Assembly: GCA_015143295.1 (NCBI GenBank)
Contig: CM026554.1
Span: 48,668,627-48,732,626, forward strand
Direction: 5' to 3'
Length of the DNA: 64,000 bases
Origin: Tetracentron sinense
Taxonomy: Eukaryota > Streptophyta > Magnoliopsida > Trochodendrales > Trochodendraceae
Positions 20,001 to 35,000 of this stretch are shown piece after piece (positions within the stretch are counted from its first letter, which is position 1; the number at the start of each line of letters is the position of its first letter). The notes under the pieces are model-generated. The model did no database searches. It was not told where the DNA came from and worked only from the letters and a program-made list of their open reading frames with translations. Both the position numbers and the translations under genes were made by a program.

Positions 20001-23000
20001 GAGAAAGCGGGTCTCCCTGTCTAAGACCCCTGGAGCTAGGGAAATACCCAACCGGACTCACATTCAGGAGAATGGAAAAGGAAACTGACGACACTCAAAC
20101 CCTCATCCAGTTTCTCCATCTCTCCCCAAAACCCATTCTTCCTTGAATGTTATCCAAAAAAGCCCAATGGACATGATCATAAGCCTTTTCCATGTCAATC
20201 TTACAAATGAGCACCGGGATCTTGGATTTTACACTAGCATCGATACATTCATTAGCAACCAAGATTCCATCAAGGATTTGCCTCCCCCAAAGCACCCTGT
20301 TGAGGAGAAATAATGGATGCCATCACTTTCTTAAGGCGTACGGCCAAGACCTTGGAGAGAATTTTATACACACTGTTGACCAGACTAATGGGGTGAAAAT
20401 CCTTAAGATCTATAGCGCCTTCTGTATTGGGAATGAGGACAAGAAAGGTGCTAATCGAAGTGACCCAAATCATAAAGCTCTTGCATCACCTCCATGAAAT
20501 CGTTCCCCACAATCTCCCAACAGGCCCCATAGAACTCGATGATAAATTTGTTAGGGCATGACACCTTATCCCCCTCACGACTGCGAATAACCCCTAGGAC
20601 CTCCTCTGTCTCAAACTTCTTCTCCTTAAGAGTATCAACTATCAACCAATTCCATGTATAGTTCTTTATGAGAGCTTTCATTTCTTCCCACATAGCTTCT
20701 TTCTACTTGGATTGTTTCATAGCTTTTGTTATGTCGGAAAGAATAGACACTGAAGACAGAAAAATGCTCAAAAATGGAAAGAAAGTGAATTATAAGAAAC
20801 AAAATTAGAAATACAATGAAGTATTGTACCTGTATGTTTTCCTTTGCACAAGGTAATGATGACATTGTTATATGGAATAATAGGAGAAGACTTACTAGGA
20901 GTAAGCTTTGAATCCACTGTTACAAGATGAGACGACTAATTAGTCATTTAATCGATGTATCCCTTACCTTATAGCGCTAGAATAGGTTTAAATAAGCTTT
21001 GAATCCACTGTTACAAGATGAGACAATTAATTAGTCATTTAGTCGATGTAGCCCTTACTTTATAGCGCTAGAATAGGTTTTCAGTTCTTCCTTCTCACTT
21101 CCAATAGACTCAAAGGATGAAAAAGGAGAAACACAGAACGGGTAAGAAAAGGATTAGAGGTGAAAGTGGGAGTCTATTATCCCTTTGAAGAGGAACACCG
21201 GAGAAATAAGGAACAAACTCAATAAGCAAAACATACATCAAGACAGACATTTTGCCTGTCACTGGATCAAAACATTTATACCCTTTCTGGGTAGAGGAGT
21301 AATCTGAAAATAGAAACTTCACATATTTTTGAATTCAGTATAGAGCGATTGGGACCGAAAATATGAACAAAACAATTACATCCAAAGACCTTGAGAGAAA
21401 TACTAATTACAAAATGCTCATAAAACAACAACTGGCGTGGTGATTTGAACTTTAACATCTTTTATGGTATACAATTGATGAGATACGCCACTATGAGCTC
21501 CACTTCAAACACGTATCTTTTCTCTAGTTTTATTGTTTGTAGAAGACTTCTAGCAATGTCAAGCATGCATCTATTTTTTTTCCTGCTCTTATTGAGTATA
21601 AATACAATTGCTTTGATATATAGCACCATGTTCTTCGAGATAGGATTTCAATTGACATTCTAGATATTCACGTCCATTGTCAAATCCGAGAACTGAGATA
21701 TATTTTTCAATCTGGGTCCTTAACCATTTTATGGAGGACACATATTATTAGGTTCTTCATCTGTGGATTCATAATATAAATCCACATATATACCGAGTGC
21801 AATCATCCACAAATAAAATGAAATAACGGAAACCAAATTTGAATAAAATAGGAAAGGCCTCCACACATTGGACTGCACTATATCAAAATTAAACCGACAT
21901 CTTTTATTACTTGGTAGAAAAGAGACTTGATAATGTTTTGTTAGGTCATACTCTACACAGTGTAAAATTAGTGGACTAACAAACTTAAAAAAACTAGGAA
22001 ACACAAGTTTCAATGACGGAAAGATAAATAACAAAGCCGGTTATGTCAAAGTAAATTCAGTCTTTATTATCACAACTACTGAACTATAGTGCACCAAAAG
22101 AAGTTGGAGCCAAATTCAACGAGTAAAGTCCATTAACTTCACGATGTTGTTGTGTCTTCAGATCCTGAAACACAGTACGAAGGAAAGAAGGTGGTTTTGC
22201 AATATAATGTTTTGGTCAAGATACTGAATAAAGAAGATTAGTGGAGAAACCAAGCATATGTAAAACAAATTACAAGTTAATACTAGGGGAGACTGATGGT
22301 TCCTTTTCCTGAAACTGAGAAGAGGGATCTATCAACAACTTTAACTTTAATATTACCGGGGCATGAATTTCAATATCTCATATGAAGAAAAAATAGAAGA
22401 CGTACCATACATATGGTTGGGAACCCCTGAATCGATAATCCAGGACTAGGAGTACCCAGAAGATGGTAAAAAGGAAACATGATGAGTAGACTAAAAAATT
22501 GATACTTGATTAGTTGATTGAGCAAGTGAATGGAGACTGATCCAACTAAGTAAAGAGATGTTAGCGACTTCGAACTCCTCCTAAGAAATTGTTAACATCT
22601 TCTGTAGCGAAGGCTGAGCAAGAGGAAGTAGTCTAGAAGATGTAGTAACTGTAGATGACCCGGGGGAGTGGATTTGGCTGGTCTTCCAACAAACTCCCAA
22701 CATATGTCCTTGGTGTGCCTTGACCTCCCTCAGTGATTAGTCTTCAATTTTCCCTTCTCATTTTTCCCTTCTCATTTAAACTCATACCACCCTTGTGTGT
22801 ACCTCTCTTGCCTATTTTATGATTCTAATAACCTAATGCTAGTGCTGAACTCTCCGAACTACTAGTAGGGAAATGCATAGCTATCAGTTTGCTCTCCTCA
22901 TCTTGTACAAGAGCATACACCTTACTCAGTGATGACAACTCATCCTTAATCAGAATTTGAACCCGTGACAATTCAAAATCCGAGAACTCGAAGATCCTGT

Positions 23001-26000
23001 TCTGCTCCACAAGCTTGTGATACTGCATTACATCAGCGATGCACACAAGATGATACATCTAATAATACTCAAATTCCTCTCAATTACCTCAAATATGTGC
23101 AAAATTTTCAGCCAAGGGATTATAATCTTGCATGGGTGTGAAATCTCCTGAAATCTCGTTTTCCAAAAAAAAAAAAAGTTTGGGCTGTTGCATTCCAAAT
23201 CTTCTTGGCTGTCTGGGGGAAAAGGTTTCCCCTAGAAAGTCGAGGCTGCATAGAATGTGGTAACCAAGATATGATAACGAGATTAAGTCGAGGCTGCATA
23301 GAATGTGGTAACCAAGATATGATAACGAGATTTTCTGATCATCACTTGTCAAATGAGGCATCAGATGAACTGGGCTAGATTACTCTCCCATTAGTATATC
23401 CAAGCTTACCCCAATTACCAATAAACATTCTTGCAGATTGGGACCATTCTAAATACATTTTTGTCATCCATCTTACAGTTCATGTGGAGCAACCCCATAA
23501 GGCGGAATCCTAGGCCTTTAGTACTGCATGAAATTCCCTCCATACCACTGCTCTCTGACATTCTATTGATTTTGGAACCATGCAACACTAAATAGACAAG
23601 CTTGGAGCTTCCCAATCACCCAAACAACACCAAACTAAGTTGAAACATGAATGATTTATACAAAAACAGTCCACACATTATTCCAAATTTCCACAGATCA
23701 GTCACACCTCAAATCATAGGACTTTATAGTCCGACAAAGCCAAAAACAAGGGCTTAGTGATTTAGGCCCATCACAACACAGGTTGAAGGCTCTACAAGGG
23801 CAAAAGAAAGGCCGAATAATGACTTGAATGAAGATAGTGAGAAAAGATTTGACAATACATTGTTGATCGAAGAATGAATTTTAATAGAGTGAAATGGCAA
23901 AACATGATTAAATTGATGATGGCTGGTTTGAGGAGGAATGGTTCAAAATATTGCTATTGGTGCGTGTGTATTGGTGAGTCAAATTCAAGATATTTATTCT
24001 AGATTTGCACGGGTACGATGGATTAAAATGATTATGATACACATGCATATACTTGGTAGTTGTACTCTAAACAATTAAACAAAACTCGTTTTAATACAAA
24101 GATGCAAGCTAGATAAAGTCTTACAAGTTACAACTACCAACACAATCATTCATATAAGAAATAAGAACAAAATATGTTGTACAAACGCCAATACATACCA
24201 TAGATATAAATTTAAAATAGGCTTTGATCCGGATGCTCTCCCGAATGAACGAGGTGGGTTTTGAAGGATTTTCTATAGGTAAGAACCACCTAAGTATCTC
24301 ACATCTCCTATTTACTGATGAACTTTAATCTTTTGTGGAGCTTTTCCCTCTCAGCTCCTTTTCCTTAGGTGTGTGTGCTGTGTTGCTTTGAGGCAGTCTC
24401 GAGACTAAGGATGAATTTGGGCAAAAGTGAAATTGTAAGGGTTGGCGAGATACCCAAACTTGATTTGTTAGCTTGCTGTTTAGGTTGCAAGATAGGTTGT
24501 AACGCCCCAGAATTTTAATATAATAAAATTATGGGTTATTGGTCCTTAATTGTGGTTAATAAGTTAAGTATTTAATTAAATTGTGAAAAGTGAGTTTTAC
24601 TCGGGATCGAGTTGGACTGATAAAATCTCAGTATTTCTTTTCGAAAACCGCACACAGTGTGTTGGTCGATTACCGTGACCTTCACCTGTCGTATTAGTTC
24701 TGTTAGGTATCGTATCGCAGGACCGCAGGGTCATATCATGTAAGAAAATCAAGAAAACGGGAAATTTTCAGATTTCCAGAAATTAAGTGGGACTCAATAT
24801 TTCTTGGGTATCCCAATGGAAATCCGTGCGGCTGATACCAGCGCGTGCCGGTCGGCCGTGGGAACTAACGTCTATCGTTTCGGCAGTTAGTTATCTCAAA
24901 TGAAGAAAAAACGGCCTATTTTGTGTTCGAAATCAGGAAATTAGTGGGTTTTGTAGTTTTCTTCCGGACAAAAGTGCAGCTGTCAAAACTCAGTATTTTT
25001 CTCCAAAATTTTTACAATAGGTGTCGAACTACCCCAAGTTCGGTCGCATGAAGTTTTGTCAAAATCAGACTTCGTTTGATAACGTTTCGGAGGCCGTAAG
25101 TGCAAAAAAATCGGGAATCGAGTCAAATAGTCAAAGTGTTGACTTGGTCAACAAGTCACATCAAGAGAGGTCATGTGCCATGCACATGACCCATGGTCTT
25201 TAAAAGAGGGGCCAGACCTCTTCATTTACACGTTTTGGACAGCAAAGGAGGCTCAGCCCCCAGAATTTTTAGAAAGAGGAGAGAGAAAGTGAGGAGAGAA
25301 AGGAAGAGAGAGAAAGAGGAGAAAGGAAGAGAGAGAAAGGGAAATGGAGGTCCCCTTGGGGTTTTTCGACGTTCCCGACACGTTGGCGACGTTTGATTTT
25401 CTCCCCGACGTCTCGATTAGTGTGTAGAGAGAGAAAAAGAGAATTCTAGAAAGAAAGTGGAGGTTAGAGAGAGGCGGTTCACCTAGAGGTTTTCCAGCAT
25501 TCTGATCGCATTGGCGACAACCAGTTCAACATCCGGAGCCTCGAAAGTTGTGTAATAAGTAAAATCCCTCTCCATCTCTTCTCTTTTCCCTTATTTAAGC
25601 TACTTTATTTTTGTGGAATGGTTTGGTGATATCATGTGTGGATGGAAAAAGGTCGGAAACCTTATGAATGATGTATGGATGAGATGGATGAGAGTGAAAA
25701 TGGAGATGAGGGATGGAGCCCTCGGTTTCGGGCTGTTTCTAGCTCAGAATTTAGGTTCAGTGTGATTTGCGAGAAATTGCAGGGGAAGTGCAATTGATCG
25801 CAGGAAGTTATGAGAACCTGACTGGGCTTCTATATGTGTGATGTGATGTGATTTTAACATTGTAGGGCAATGGTAGGGTCCACTGGCCTGGTTAAGTTCC
25901 CTATCGGAACTACTTTTGTATGATGTGATATTTGTTTTAAGGCAATGGTAGGTCCATTGGCTTGGTTAAGTTCCCTATCGGAACGAATCTGATATGATGT

Positions 26001-29000
26001 GATGTTTTAAAGGCATTGGTAGGGTCCATTGACCTGGTAAAAGTCCCACTTCGGGACAACCTTTGTGTATGATGTAATGTTGTTGGGACATGGTAAAGTG
26101 ATGGAATGGTCCATCGGCCGGGTAATGTTCCACACCAGAACAGTATACCCTCGAACTTGGTCCACGTGCATGAGGGCTTATTCAAGCAAGACCTGAATAA
26201 TTGAAGATTTCCTATGGTTAGAAAACCTAACCTACGTGAACTGCTGTCTGTGGTCCCTCTTTGGCTAGGTTCGGAGATGCGGTATCTATTATGAGCCCGG
26301 GTTCCATCGTGATTGATAGTCGGGAGAGTTAGGACGGCATTGGGCTATGAGTTCAAGGTTGGATTGGGGTCTATAGACCCAGTGATGTATTGAGTTTACG
26401 AACTCAATGATGTTACCTTGAGGGGGCATTGGCCTGTGTCGGCAGGTATGCACCCAATAGAGGTTGTGATGATATATGATGGTAGCTGTCAGAGGTGTTG
26501 TGCCTGACAGGATTTGATGTTAGAGGTGTTGTGCCTGACAGAGGTTAATGTCAGATGTGTTTTGACTGACAGGATTTGATGTCAGAGGTGTTGTGCCTGA
26601 CAGAGGTTAATGTCAGATGTGTTTTGCTTGAGAGGATTTGTTGTCAGAGCTGTTGTGCCTGACTGGATTTGATGTCAGATGTGTTGTGCCTGATGGGATT
26701 TGATGTCAGAGGTGTTTCCTGGTTATTAGATGGGTGTTCCTGACATGTCAGATGTGTTATTCCTGGTAGGTCAGATGTGTTTCTGGTAATCAGATGTGTT
26801 TCCTGACAAGGGTGTCATGTCAGAGGTGTTATGCCTGACAGAGTGATATGTCAGATGTGTACCTGATAGATAGGTGTTTCCTGATGGTCAGATGTTTCCT
26901 GGTGGTCAGGTGTTTCCTGTTAGTCAGAGGTATGTCCCTGGCTTGTCAGATGAGTTTTATTTTCCTGACAGGTTGGATGGGTTTCTTGGCTATCAGATGT
27001 GTATCCTGGCTGATCAGATGTGTATCCTGACAATTAGATATGTATCCTGGTAATCAGATGTGTTTCATGACAAATGTGGTTGTGTGTGTATCGGTGTTCC
27101 CATAGAGGGAAAATATAAAGTAAGTATCAGAGGTGTGGTTCCTGACAGAGTGTGATATGTCAGAGGTGTTGTTCCTGACAGAATGTGATGTGTCAGAAGT
27201 ATTGTTCCTGGCAGTTATCGGGTGAAGACCCGATGATTAATTGGGTTGACATACCCAATAATTGGTTATAATCGGGAGAAGTCCCGATTGGTTGATAAGT
27301 GAGTCTGTGGACTCATGGATAGAGGTTGTACCCGGGCGAAGGCCCAGTCGATCGAGTCTGTGGACTCAAGGATAAAGCATGAGCGGTTATCTGAAACGGT
27401 AACCTGGTGTCGTGGACAATCACTGGATGAATTTGACAACTTGGAAGTTGGGAACCTCGAATAGGGTGAGATAGCCCTGAGTGACCTTGGGTCATGAATT
27501 TCGATATTATTATTCTGCATATTATTATAATATGAGAATTGTATTGTACTAATATATCATTATTGATGAATGTTATTATGTGAAAAATAGTTTAGATGGA
27601 CTGTGGATTTTGCTGGGCTCTATGGCTCACATATCATTTTATGTCTTCAGATTCTGAAGCGGTTACCGATTGACAAGGAGTTACACTTTAGAGTTTGGAG
27701 ATATGTTGGTGCAGTTGTGGCGCCAAAAGTAAAGACTACTGTAGCTAGTGAGGTAACACATTTACTTATGATGGGTTATTGTGATGACCAGTTGTTATTG
27801 CTTATGTAAGCTCATAAGAAAAGTTGAAAATTCCTGCATTTTCACGGGTGAAGTCTTCTGCTGTGTGTCATTGATGACCGGGCACGCGTCTCAGAACACG
27901 ACTTCTTTAGGCGCGGGTTCGGGGCATCACATAGGTTCTCTACCATCTAGTTACCTTGGTCTTCGTCTAGGAGCCTTTCTCTTCAAGATTAGTTGGCTGG
28001 AAATCCACCTACCTCTCTTAAGGGAGGTAAGTTGACTCTCATCAAAATCACCCTTAGGAGTTTTGAATAAGATTCTTAGGAGTTTTGAATAAGTTGAGTT
28101 TCATCAAATGTATCTTTCTTCCTCTGGTCTGCAACTTTGAATAAGATTCTTACTAACGATCACCTAAAGAGCAGAGAGTACAGTTTGACAAACCGTTGTT
28201 ATTTGTGCATGACTGAGGAAGAGATAGTTGACCACTTGACCTTGCATTGTCCAGTTGTTTTTGGGATTTGGGCTTTCTTCTTGTCTAGGTTAGGTGTGAA
28301 GTGGCTTTCCTTTCCTGCATACTAAGCTTCTTATCGAGTTGGAAATTGTCGACATTGGTGGGAGCCAAGGAAGTAATTTGGTCTATACTATCTGGAGTTA
28401 TCTCGTGGGGTGTGTGGAAGGAACGGAATTGTCGCGTCTTTGACAACTCATCCTCGTCCAACTCTCGTATCTTAGCTCGTATTCGGCGCATGCTTGTGGA
28501 TTGATCTTCTATTACTCCTTTGGGAGGGGAAGTTGGAGATTTCTTGTTGTGAGGCGATCCATCCCCAGTTAGCTCTCCATTTGCTATGTTTACTTTTTGT
28601 ATTTCCCCTATTGTTTTTTTCCCTTCAGTTTAATTTGCTATATGAATATACTCGATTTTCCAATAAGAAAAGAAAAAAAAACTCACATAGTTCTAAATAA
28701 TTACAATTGTAACTCGATATTGAAAACCCCGAGTATTATCCTTGATGTTATTTGAATCTAACACTGCATGATCAAAAGAATACATTGTTTTTTAGTTCAG
28801 AATTTTTTTGGTCCGAAATAGTCTATGGTAGATCATCGATAGACTAATCATATAGACATTTGTTGGATCTTGTGTGATAAGTAATAATGAAAATTATTTA
28901 TTGTTCAAAGAGTTAAAAATTGAAAAAATAAATTCTTTTCCCGAAAATTAAGAGCAGCCTATGGATATTGTAGATTACACATAGACTAATAACATGAATT

Positions 29001-32000
29001 TCATAGATCTTATATGATCAGTATTAATGAACAAAATTCTTTTTATTTGTGCAAAACTATTTTTTTATATCATAGCTTGGGCCATTACCTTTAGCATATT
29101 TTTTTGGGAGTGTCAGTTTTTATCAGGGCTGATGCAAAATTGCTTTGTAGGTTGAAGTTGTTCTGGTGCATGACATGAAATAGTATTTTCTTTCTGTTAA
29201 TGACCATGGGCATGGTAATTTATTACTTCTGGATTACTTTGAAATAGACGAAGTACTTAATTTCTTTGTTGAGCATATGTAACGTAATTAAAGGATCATC
29301 TTCATTTTGTATCCATGGGGCACCTACCTGAAAAATTAATTGTTATATTTTTTGAGAGGCATTTGGAAATGTTTGCCATAATCAATAGGTCCACCATCGT
29401 CATTTGGAAATGTTTGCCAAAATCAATAGGTCCACCATCGTGGATTTCAATTTTATAATTTCATTTTGGAGGTTTAAAGCAGTGTTTTGACCTTGCTTAT
29501 GTGTGGTTACACTCTTAATTATCGTCGGGTTGGGTTTGATTCTGCGGTTGTTATAGGACTATTCTTTTGCAATCGAATAAGATGACTGGCACCTTTGCAT
29601 GTTGAATTTTAGTTTCAGCAGTAGTAAATATCTAATCAAGGGAGCCTCCCTTTGTGCGTAGGTGGATATTTCATGAAGTTAGATACTTAGCAGAAGAAAG
29701 GTGAGTGAAAAAGGAACAAATAAGATAGATGGTCATCTTTTGGGAGTTTGTGGATAGGTGTAATTTGATCAACATTCCGTTAAATAGTGAAAGTTCGTGT
29801 GGTCAGATATTCAGGATAGGTCGTCGTTGGACATGCTTGATAGATTTTTGTACTTCAATGAATGGGAGGATCATTATCCTATAATAGTGCAGTTGGCCCT
29901 CGCCAGACCAGCTTCAGATCATATTCCTATCATATTGGAGGCGATCAAGGTGGGGAGTGGTCCATCCCCATTATGGTTTGAGGAGATGTGGTTGAGAGCG
30001 TCGAACTTCATTGTGGAAGGAGGCTAAGTTCCAGGTTCTCCCAGTACTATTTTTGTTCTGAAGATGAAAGCTTTGAAAGCTAGGCTCAAAAGATGGAATA
30101 TGGAGGTGTTTGAGAACATGAATGCTAGGAAATCAAGAATTCTAGAGGAACTAGCAGAAATTGATAAGAAAAAACTTTTGCAATCTATTGGCTCAAAAGG
30201 AAAGAAAAGAGAACCAATCATGCATCTCATTTGAAGGTGGGTGAAGAGTGGAGAGCGAAGATGATATAAGAAAGGAGGTGGTCGTTTGTTATTAAGGATC
30301 TATATGCGGAAGTCACAACTACAGGCCGAAATTGGACGGACTGGTGTTTGACCTTTTTTCTTATGAGGATGAGGATAGAGAGATTTCAGAGAGGCCATTT
30401 CAATTTTCAGGAGGAAATTCAAGGGGCCATTGAAGAAATGGTCAACGATAAAGCTCCAGGCTGGTGTCAACCTCGTTCTACAAAAGTATGTTGGTCTATC
30501 CTTTGAGAAGACTTCATGAGAGTGGCAAAGCAGTTTTACTGGTAAGGCTCTTTCGATTGATCTCTAAAATCGGAGGTGCCCAGAATCTTAGAGACTTTCT
30601 CCCTATAAGCTTTGTGGGGAGCGCTTAGACAATCTTGTCAAAATGTTAGCCTGAAGCGAAATTGGTGATTGACAAGATTATTTCACCTCTGCAGAGTGCA
30701 TTTGTTAGAGGAAGACAAATTCTAGATGACATATTGATCGCTAATGAGTATTCAGACTTGAGGTTAAGTAGTAGATAAGGTATCCTTTGCAAATTGGGCT
30801 TGGAGTAGGCCCATGATTATGTAAATTGGGAGTTCCGTGGTTATCTAGTGAGGAGGATGGGGCTTTGAGGTTAAATAGAGAGGCTGGATGAAGGTGTTTA
30901 GAGAATCTCTTTCTCGATATTGGTGAATGGGTGTTTGAGACTCTGAATGGGTATTTTAGAAGCTCTCACAATTTGAGGTAAGGATATCAAGTATCCCTCT
31001 TTTCCTTTATTATCATCATGGAGGCCTTGACCAGGAAGATTAGTAAATCAGTAGATTGTGTCATCAAGGATTTAAATACAGGTTTGGATACGTATCGATT
31101 TCAGCCGAAACCGGTATGTTTCGCTGATTTTGGTACGAAACGGTCGAGTCTTATTTGTCGTTTAAAAAGGAGTTTGATTTTTGAGGTATAGGATAGAAGG
31201 AGAAAATAACAAATCAGATGCTTTTTTAGGGTTTTAACATAATCCCTTATAAGAGATGGGGTTGAATGAGTCTAACGATACCGATACGTATTGGCCGAGT
31301 CATACTAATACGTTTTGTTTTGGTCGAGTCTTATTGTGCTTTATATTTAACTTTTTTTTTTTTGGTGACGAGGGTATCCGGGTCTCTTAGAGCACCCGAC
31401 TAGTTCCCCCGGGCACGTGCAGATCCCTCTCTCCACACGCACCAGGAAAGTCGGGATAAATCCGAAGGGTGGCCAACGAGAGCAGGGAATCGAACTCAGG
31501 ACCTCCGCTTCGTGAGGCGTGGTCCTGGCCATCAGCCCCAACCCTTATATTTAACTTATCACCTATAATATTGTACATGACCGTGCCAAATCAAATACAT
31601 ATATTTCAGCGGTGGGCAATGAGAGATTGATGATTTCCCACTTTTAGTTCGTGGATGACTCGGTTTATTGCAATGCATAGAGCCAGTCTTTGTAGATGTT
31701 TTGTGGTTGTTTTTGGTCTTAGAGTTAACCTTCTTAAAAGCGAAATGTTAGGAGTTAGGGAAGTCCCCGATTTAGAGGAATGTGGTATAGGCTTAGTCAT
31801 ATCCCCCCTCTTATTTGGGTTTACCACTTGGGGAAAGCTTTAAAGAAAATCAGTCAAGGACCCGGTGATGGGGAGATTTATTAGTTGGCTGGCAGCATGA
31901 AAGGCTCAATATATATTGAAAGGAGGCAGGATCACCCTCATCAAGAACACCCTGGCGAGTTTGCTTAGATATTTGTCAATGGTGACTATTCCTGTGTTTA

Positions 32001-35000
32001 TGGCAGAATCCCTAGAGTGATTGCAAATGAATTTTTTATGGGACGGCCGAGTGGAAGTGAGGTATCACCTGGTTGAGTGCAAGTATGTGTCATTCCATCA
32101 GAGAGGGGGAGTCTAGGTATCAGATCTTTGTGCGAGATGAATAGAGCTCAGTTAGGCAAGTGGTTGTGGAGGTTTGGGGAAGAAAGAGTAACTATGGAGA
32201 AGGTGATTGTAGCCAAGTTTGGGAAGGATTCAGTGTGAGACCTAAGTATGTCTTATGACTTCACATGGGTTAGTGCCCCTAAAAGACATATAAGCTATAA
32301 AGTTGACAAAGGCAAGGAGTACCAATTTTGGGAGGGCGTATGGTCCGGTAATATCTCACTAGTGTTTTAAATTATAACATTTACTCTTTGACCTCAAACA
32401 AACACTGTATCATGGCATCTTGCTATTAGATTAAGAATGGTGAGGTTGTTTGGATGCTCAATTTGAGAAGGTTGAACAATTGGGAGTTGGACAACTTCTT
32501 AAGGTTATTGAGCCATTTATAACTTAACGAAGCCAAATTTTCGTGTCAAAGACGCTAGAACTTGGTTGAATTTTCGTGTCTTAAGAAAAGGTTAAACTTA
32601 AATGTTACCTTTGCCCCCTTTCTTTTTTCCTTAGGGTGCATTCGTTTGCCGAGAATATGAGAGAAAGTAAAAGAAAATAAAAGAGATAAGTGTTCGGTTG
32701 GGAGGAAAGGAATTTGCAAGAATCTGTGGGGCCCACAGATTTTTGTCTTTTAGTGCATAATTTTCTTTCACTTTCCTTCAAAAAGGTAGGTTCTTTTGCA
32801 AGAAAATAATGTTAAAAATTTTGAATTCCTATTTTGCCCTTGAACTAATGTCACATCATCTATTACACTTCATGTAAAAATGAGTTATTGGGAAGGGTAA
32901 TTTGGGAATATCAACCTACTTTCTTTCACTTTCTTTTCTTTGATACCAAACGCCCAAAAGAAAACTCATTTTCTTTTCTACCACTTTCTTTTCTTTTATG
33001 CTGTTTTTGGTTGTCGAGAAAATCGGGACAAGAAAAGAAGAGAAGAGAAAACTATGAACTTTCCATTGTTTGGTTGTCTAGAAAATTAGAGAGAAAATTT
33101 ATTGAGAATTTTTTTAAATTACCAAAATGCCCCTACCTTTTTAAAACTACCAAAATACCCCTGATCCTTCAAATAACTTCAAAATTTTAATTTATTTAAT
33201 TTTACTCAAAATAGTTTTTTTGTTTTTTACACTTTTTAAACTTTTTTTTTACATTTTAAAACATTTTTAAAGCTTTAAAAAAAAAACCCAAAACAACTAA
33301 AACAATACCGGCTGTGTCCCTGTCTTCTTCCTCACGACAGAGACGTTGCAGCACTGTTTTTACCAAAAAAAATATTATGTATCTTTGCTTAGTTCAACTA
33401 CAAATCAATAATGGAATTCTTAAAAAGCATTTTAATACTTAAATCCTTATCAAATCAAGATTAAAACTCATTATAATCCTATTCTCAACTTGTTTAAATC
33501 AATCCAAGACCCAAAATCGTGAGTTTGGGAGGGTTTGGATAAAACCAAAACTCTCCCATTCTCATCTGTTTTCAACCTAATCCACCCCAATCTACCTCAA
33601 TTTCAAATCGATAAATAATCCCTTTATCAAATGGAAAAGGGAGAACAAATTTGAAGAACACTTTGAAGAGCAAATCTAGAGTCTCGCTGCCAAAATCTCC
33701 ATCGGAATTGCCATGAGATCGTTGTCGGAATTGCTGCCGGAGGTGCTGGAAATCGAATGGAGGAGAAGGAGTGGAAGAAGCATAAAAGTGAGGGGTTGGA
33801 AAAAAAAAAAACCCCCTGATTTAATCTTCCCTTTCTTTTCTTTTCTCTTTAAAATCCAAGGTTTTTATAAGGATTTTAAATCCATTGTTTAAGAGAATTT
33901 TTAAAAATTTTCTTTCTTTTTTCTTTTCCTCCCTTCATTTTCTTAGTTACCAAACCATGGAAAATCCCATTTTCTTTCAATTTTCTTTTCCATCTCAATT
34001 TTCTCAGCAACCAAACACAGCATTACTTTCTCTCATTTTCTTTTCCTTCACCCATTTCTTGCAAAACGAACAGACCCTCAGGATAGTTTTCTATAGCCTC
34101 CTTGAAGTCATAAAAGGCAGGTTTTAGGTGTTAAAAGCATGGATAGTACGCTGTCTATATCATCAGTTAAGATATGATACAAGGACTGTATGAGTGCCAC
34201 ATGGCATTGTAGAAAAGAAAATATAGGTTACAGTAAAAGATAAACCAGTTTTGTGTATTATTTTGGTGGGATTTTAATCCATGGTTATAGGGAAGCTAGG
34301 TACAGGTGGGGTCGCTCGCTTCCATAAAGTCCTATTTAGTTTTTTTGATCCATATCAAGTCCCATTTAGTGGTCAAAGAGAGTTATATATGCAGGAAGTG
34401 ATGGGATAGACCCGATTCTATATCTTACCGAATAGACCCTGAGCAAGTATCATTGGATTGGAATCTAAGGCACCTACTTGTCTATAAATATCTCATGTAA
34501 AAATAAAATCTAAGGTATGTCTGCCCATACTACTATAATGCCCATACTACTATAATGGGAATGAGGTGCGCCTATATCTCATTTCTCGCATCTTGTTTCC
34601 TAAGGATATTTTGCGCGTCTCTTCACATTTCACTTTTGCTTTGCTTCTCATTTTCGCTCCTCGCTCTAGTAACTATGGTTTAATCTTCTCTTCCCAGGGC
34701 CAAAGTGATTTGGTCATTGATGGGCTGAATCAAAAAGAGTTTCAAGATCATTGCTGGAACTGTTTGTGGATGGGATACTCAAGATTGTTCTTTTGTAAAA
34801 CTTAGAAAATGGAATCAAGAAAGATGAATGTTCCTTTTTTCATTTAAGAAGAAAAAAGAAAAATCTTATGATTCCTGGCAAAATATGGCATTGCTCTGCA
34901 TTGATTGCATGTTTTTGAATGATGAAGCATTTTTGTTAGCTTATGTTCTGTCTTTTCTTTTGCTTATACATGGCAACACTGTTGCAGTAAGCCTAGAACT

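Larger units (their letters stand above)
24220..28680 (+). mobile_element. L1-type LINE fragment split by a solo LTR
   Basis: The left piece (about 24220-24497) encodes the reverse transcriptase end with [15 protein letters not shown]-like and NLGKSEIV sequence. The right piece (27932-28680) resumes exactly with [14 protein letters not shown], then a zf-RVT region ([19 protein letters not shown] at about 28194-28250), a 3' UTR and an A-rich tail. A stretch normally lying between YLGL and zf-RVT is largely missing around 28030-28130. It is 5' truncated with several stops. No target duplication found for the LINE itself. Confidence 0.8.

Noticed and set aside
18144-20500. Plus-strand frames of 100-140 codons
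   Set aside because: They are antisense to the minus-strand LINE reverse transcriptase.
26470-27200. Array of short repeats that superficially resembles a CRISPR
   Set aside because: Units vary in sequence and spacing, there are no unique spacers of constant length, and the array lies inside a plant LTR.
27603-27809. 68-codon frame starting MDFAGLYG
   Set aside because: It lies within the solo LTR and has no recognised domain.
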